From Hymenobacter volaticus (lineage in GTDB: Bacteria > Bacteroidota > Bacteroidia > Cytophagales > Hymenobacteraceae): a stretch of 64,000 bases of DNA. Under the pieces are notes generated by a model. It was not told the origin of the DNA. It did not search any database and was given only the letters and a program-made list of their open reading frames with translations. Positions 63,929 to 64,000 of this stretch are shown here, in pieces (the first letter of the stretch is position 1; each line of letters opens with the position of its first letter). Position numbers and translations under genes: made by a program. The stretch spans positions 1,093,501 through 1,157,500 of the forward strand of contig NZ_CP095061.1 of NCBI RefSeq assembly GCF_022921055.1, read 5' to 3'.

Positions 63929-64000
63929 ATGAAGACCCCTAGCAACGTTTCTGCCTCTATTGTAACGCGCAACATGTCGGAATTCGCTGCCGAAACGGGC
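63929..64000 (+). CDS. rpoZ: DNA-directed RNA polymerase omega subunit, N-terminal part (3' end outside window)
   Basis: The first 24 codons of a gene running off the window: MKTPSNVSASIVTRN, then MSEFAAETG. This start, with SIVTRN, is typical of the omega subunit of Bacteroidota. The subunit assists RNA polymerase assembly. Its position directly after bamD supports the call. Only the N-terminus is visible. Confidence 0.8.
   Translation, partial: MKTPSNVSASIVTRNMSEFAAETG

Noticed and set aside
1..64000. tRNA, rRNA, CRISPR array or prophage
   Set aside because: No cloverleaf with CCA-like end, no rRNA-like stretch, no regularly spaced direct repeats and no phage structural genes were found by reading.

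Overview
The window looks like a chromosomal segment of a Bacteroidota bacterium, most likely a Hymenobacter-like member of the Cytophagales. The clues are the OstA-like / BamD / RpoZ gene order at the right end, a bacillithiol gene (bshA), a NagZ-type GH3 protein fused to a beta-lactamase domain, several TAnnTTTG promoter cores of the Bacteroidota sigma factor, and starts without clear Shine-Dalgarno sites. The assignment rests on gene content and remembered family features, not on a database search.

Left part (1 to about 18.6 kb): a surface-polysaccharide locus on the + strand. It opens with the 3' end of a GDP-6-deoxy-mannose reductase (rmd). A series of GT4, GT2, GT11-like and GT61 glycosyltransferases follows, then gmd, more glycosyltransferases, a 2OG-Fe(II) oxygenase and a decayed IS1-family element. 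After the IS relic comes a tight cassette: WbqC-like protein, ArnC/GtrB-like transferase, NeuD/PglD-like acetyltransferase, RffA aminotransferase, GT4, polysaccharide deacetylase and formyltransferase. gmd and rmd together would make GDP-D-rhamnose. RffA should make dTDP-4-amino-4,6-dideoxygalactose. The cassette as a whole resembles, in enzyme classes, the Arn logic used for 4-amino-sugar transfer to lipid A.

Middle part (18.6 to 35.6 kb): a multi-TM membrane protein and a TPR protein on the - strand, an M42-like peptidase, an acyltransferase-3 protein, the membrane pyrophosphatase hppA, then hpt, adk and obg. A - strand operon follows (rfbF, SDR epimerase, rfbC-like epimerase, SAF-type oxidoreductase) that looks like CDP-sugar synthesis but lacks a CDP-glucose 4,6-dehydratase. 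Next is grpE-dnaJ, preceded by a candidate sigma-54 promoter.

Right part (35.6 to 64 kb): mostly housekeeping and cell-envelope genes. These include an ECF sigma factor with a membrane partner, a NatAB-type ABC exporter, a ChaN-like protein, a class II cyclic-nucleotide phosphodiesterase, a penicillin-acylase-family enzyme, an A-type Fe-S protein, bshA, the GH3-beta-lactamase fusion, mutL, two tandem rhomboid proteases, an AlkD-like protein next to a macro-domain protein, mdh, tilS, a GDPD lipoprotein, an OstA-like protein, bamD and the start of rpoZ.

A striking technical feature runs through the window. Eight conserved genes (the 2OG oxygenase, gmd, rffA, hppA twice, obg, dnaJ, the NatB-like permease and the acylase) are each broken by what looks like the loss of one G from a G run on the coding strand. 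Restoring the base restores full-length proteins. Because obg and dnaJ are among them, homopolymer errors in the assembly are the likeliest cause. A GT11-like gene has a different kind of frame break that could be genuine decay. No tRNA, rRNA or CRISPR array was recognised.
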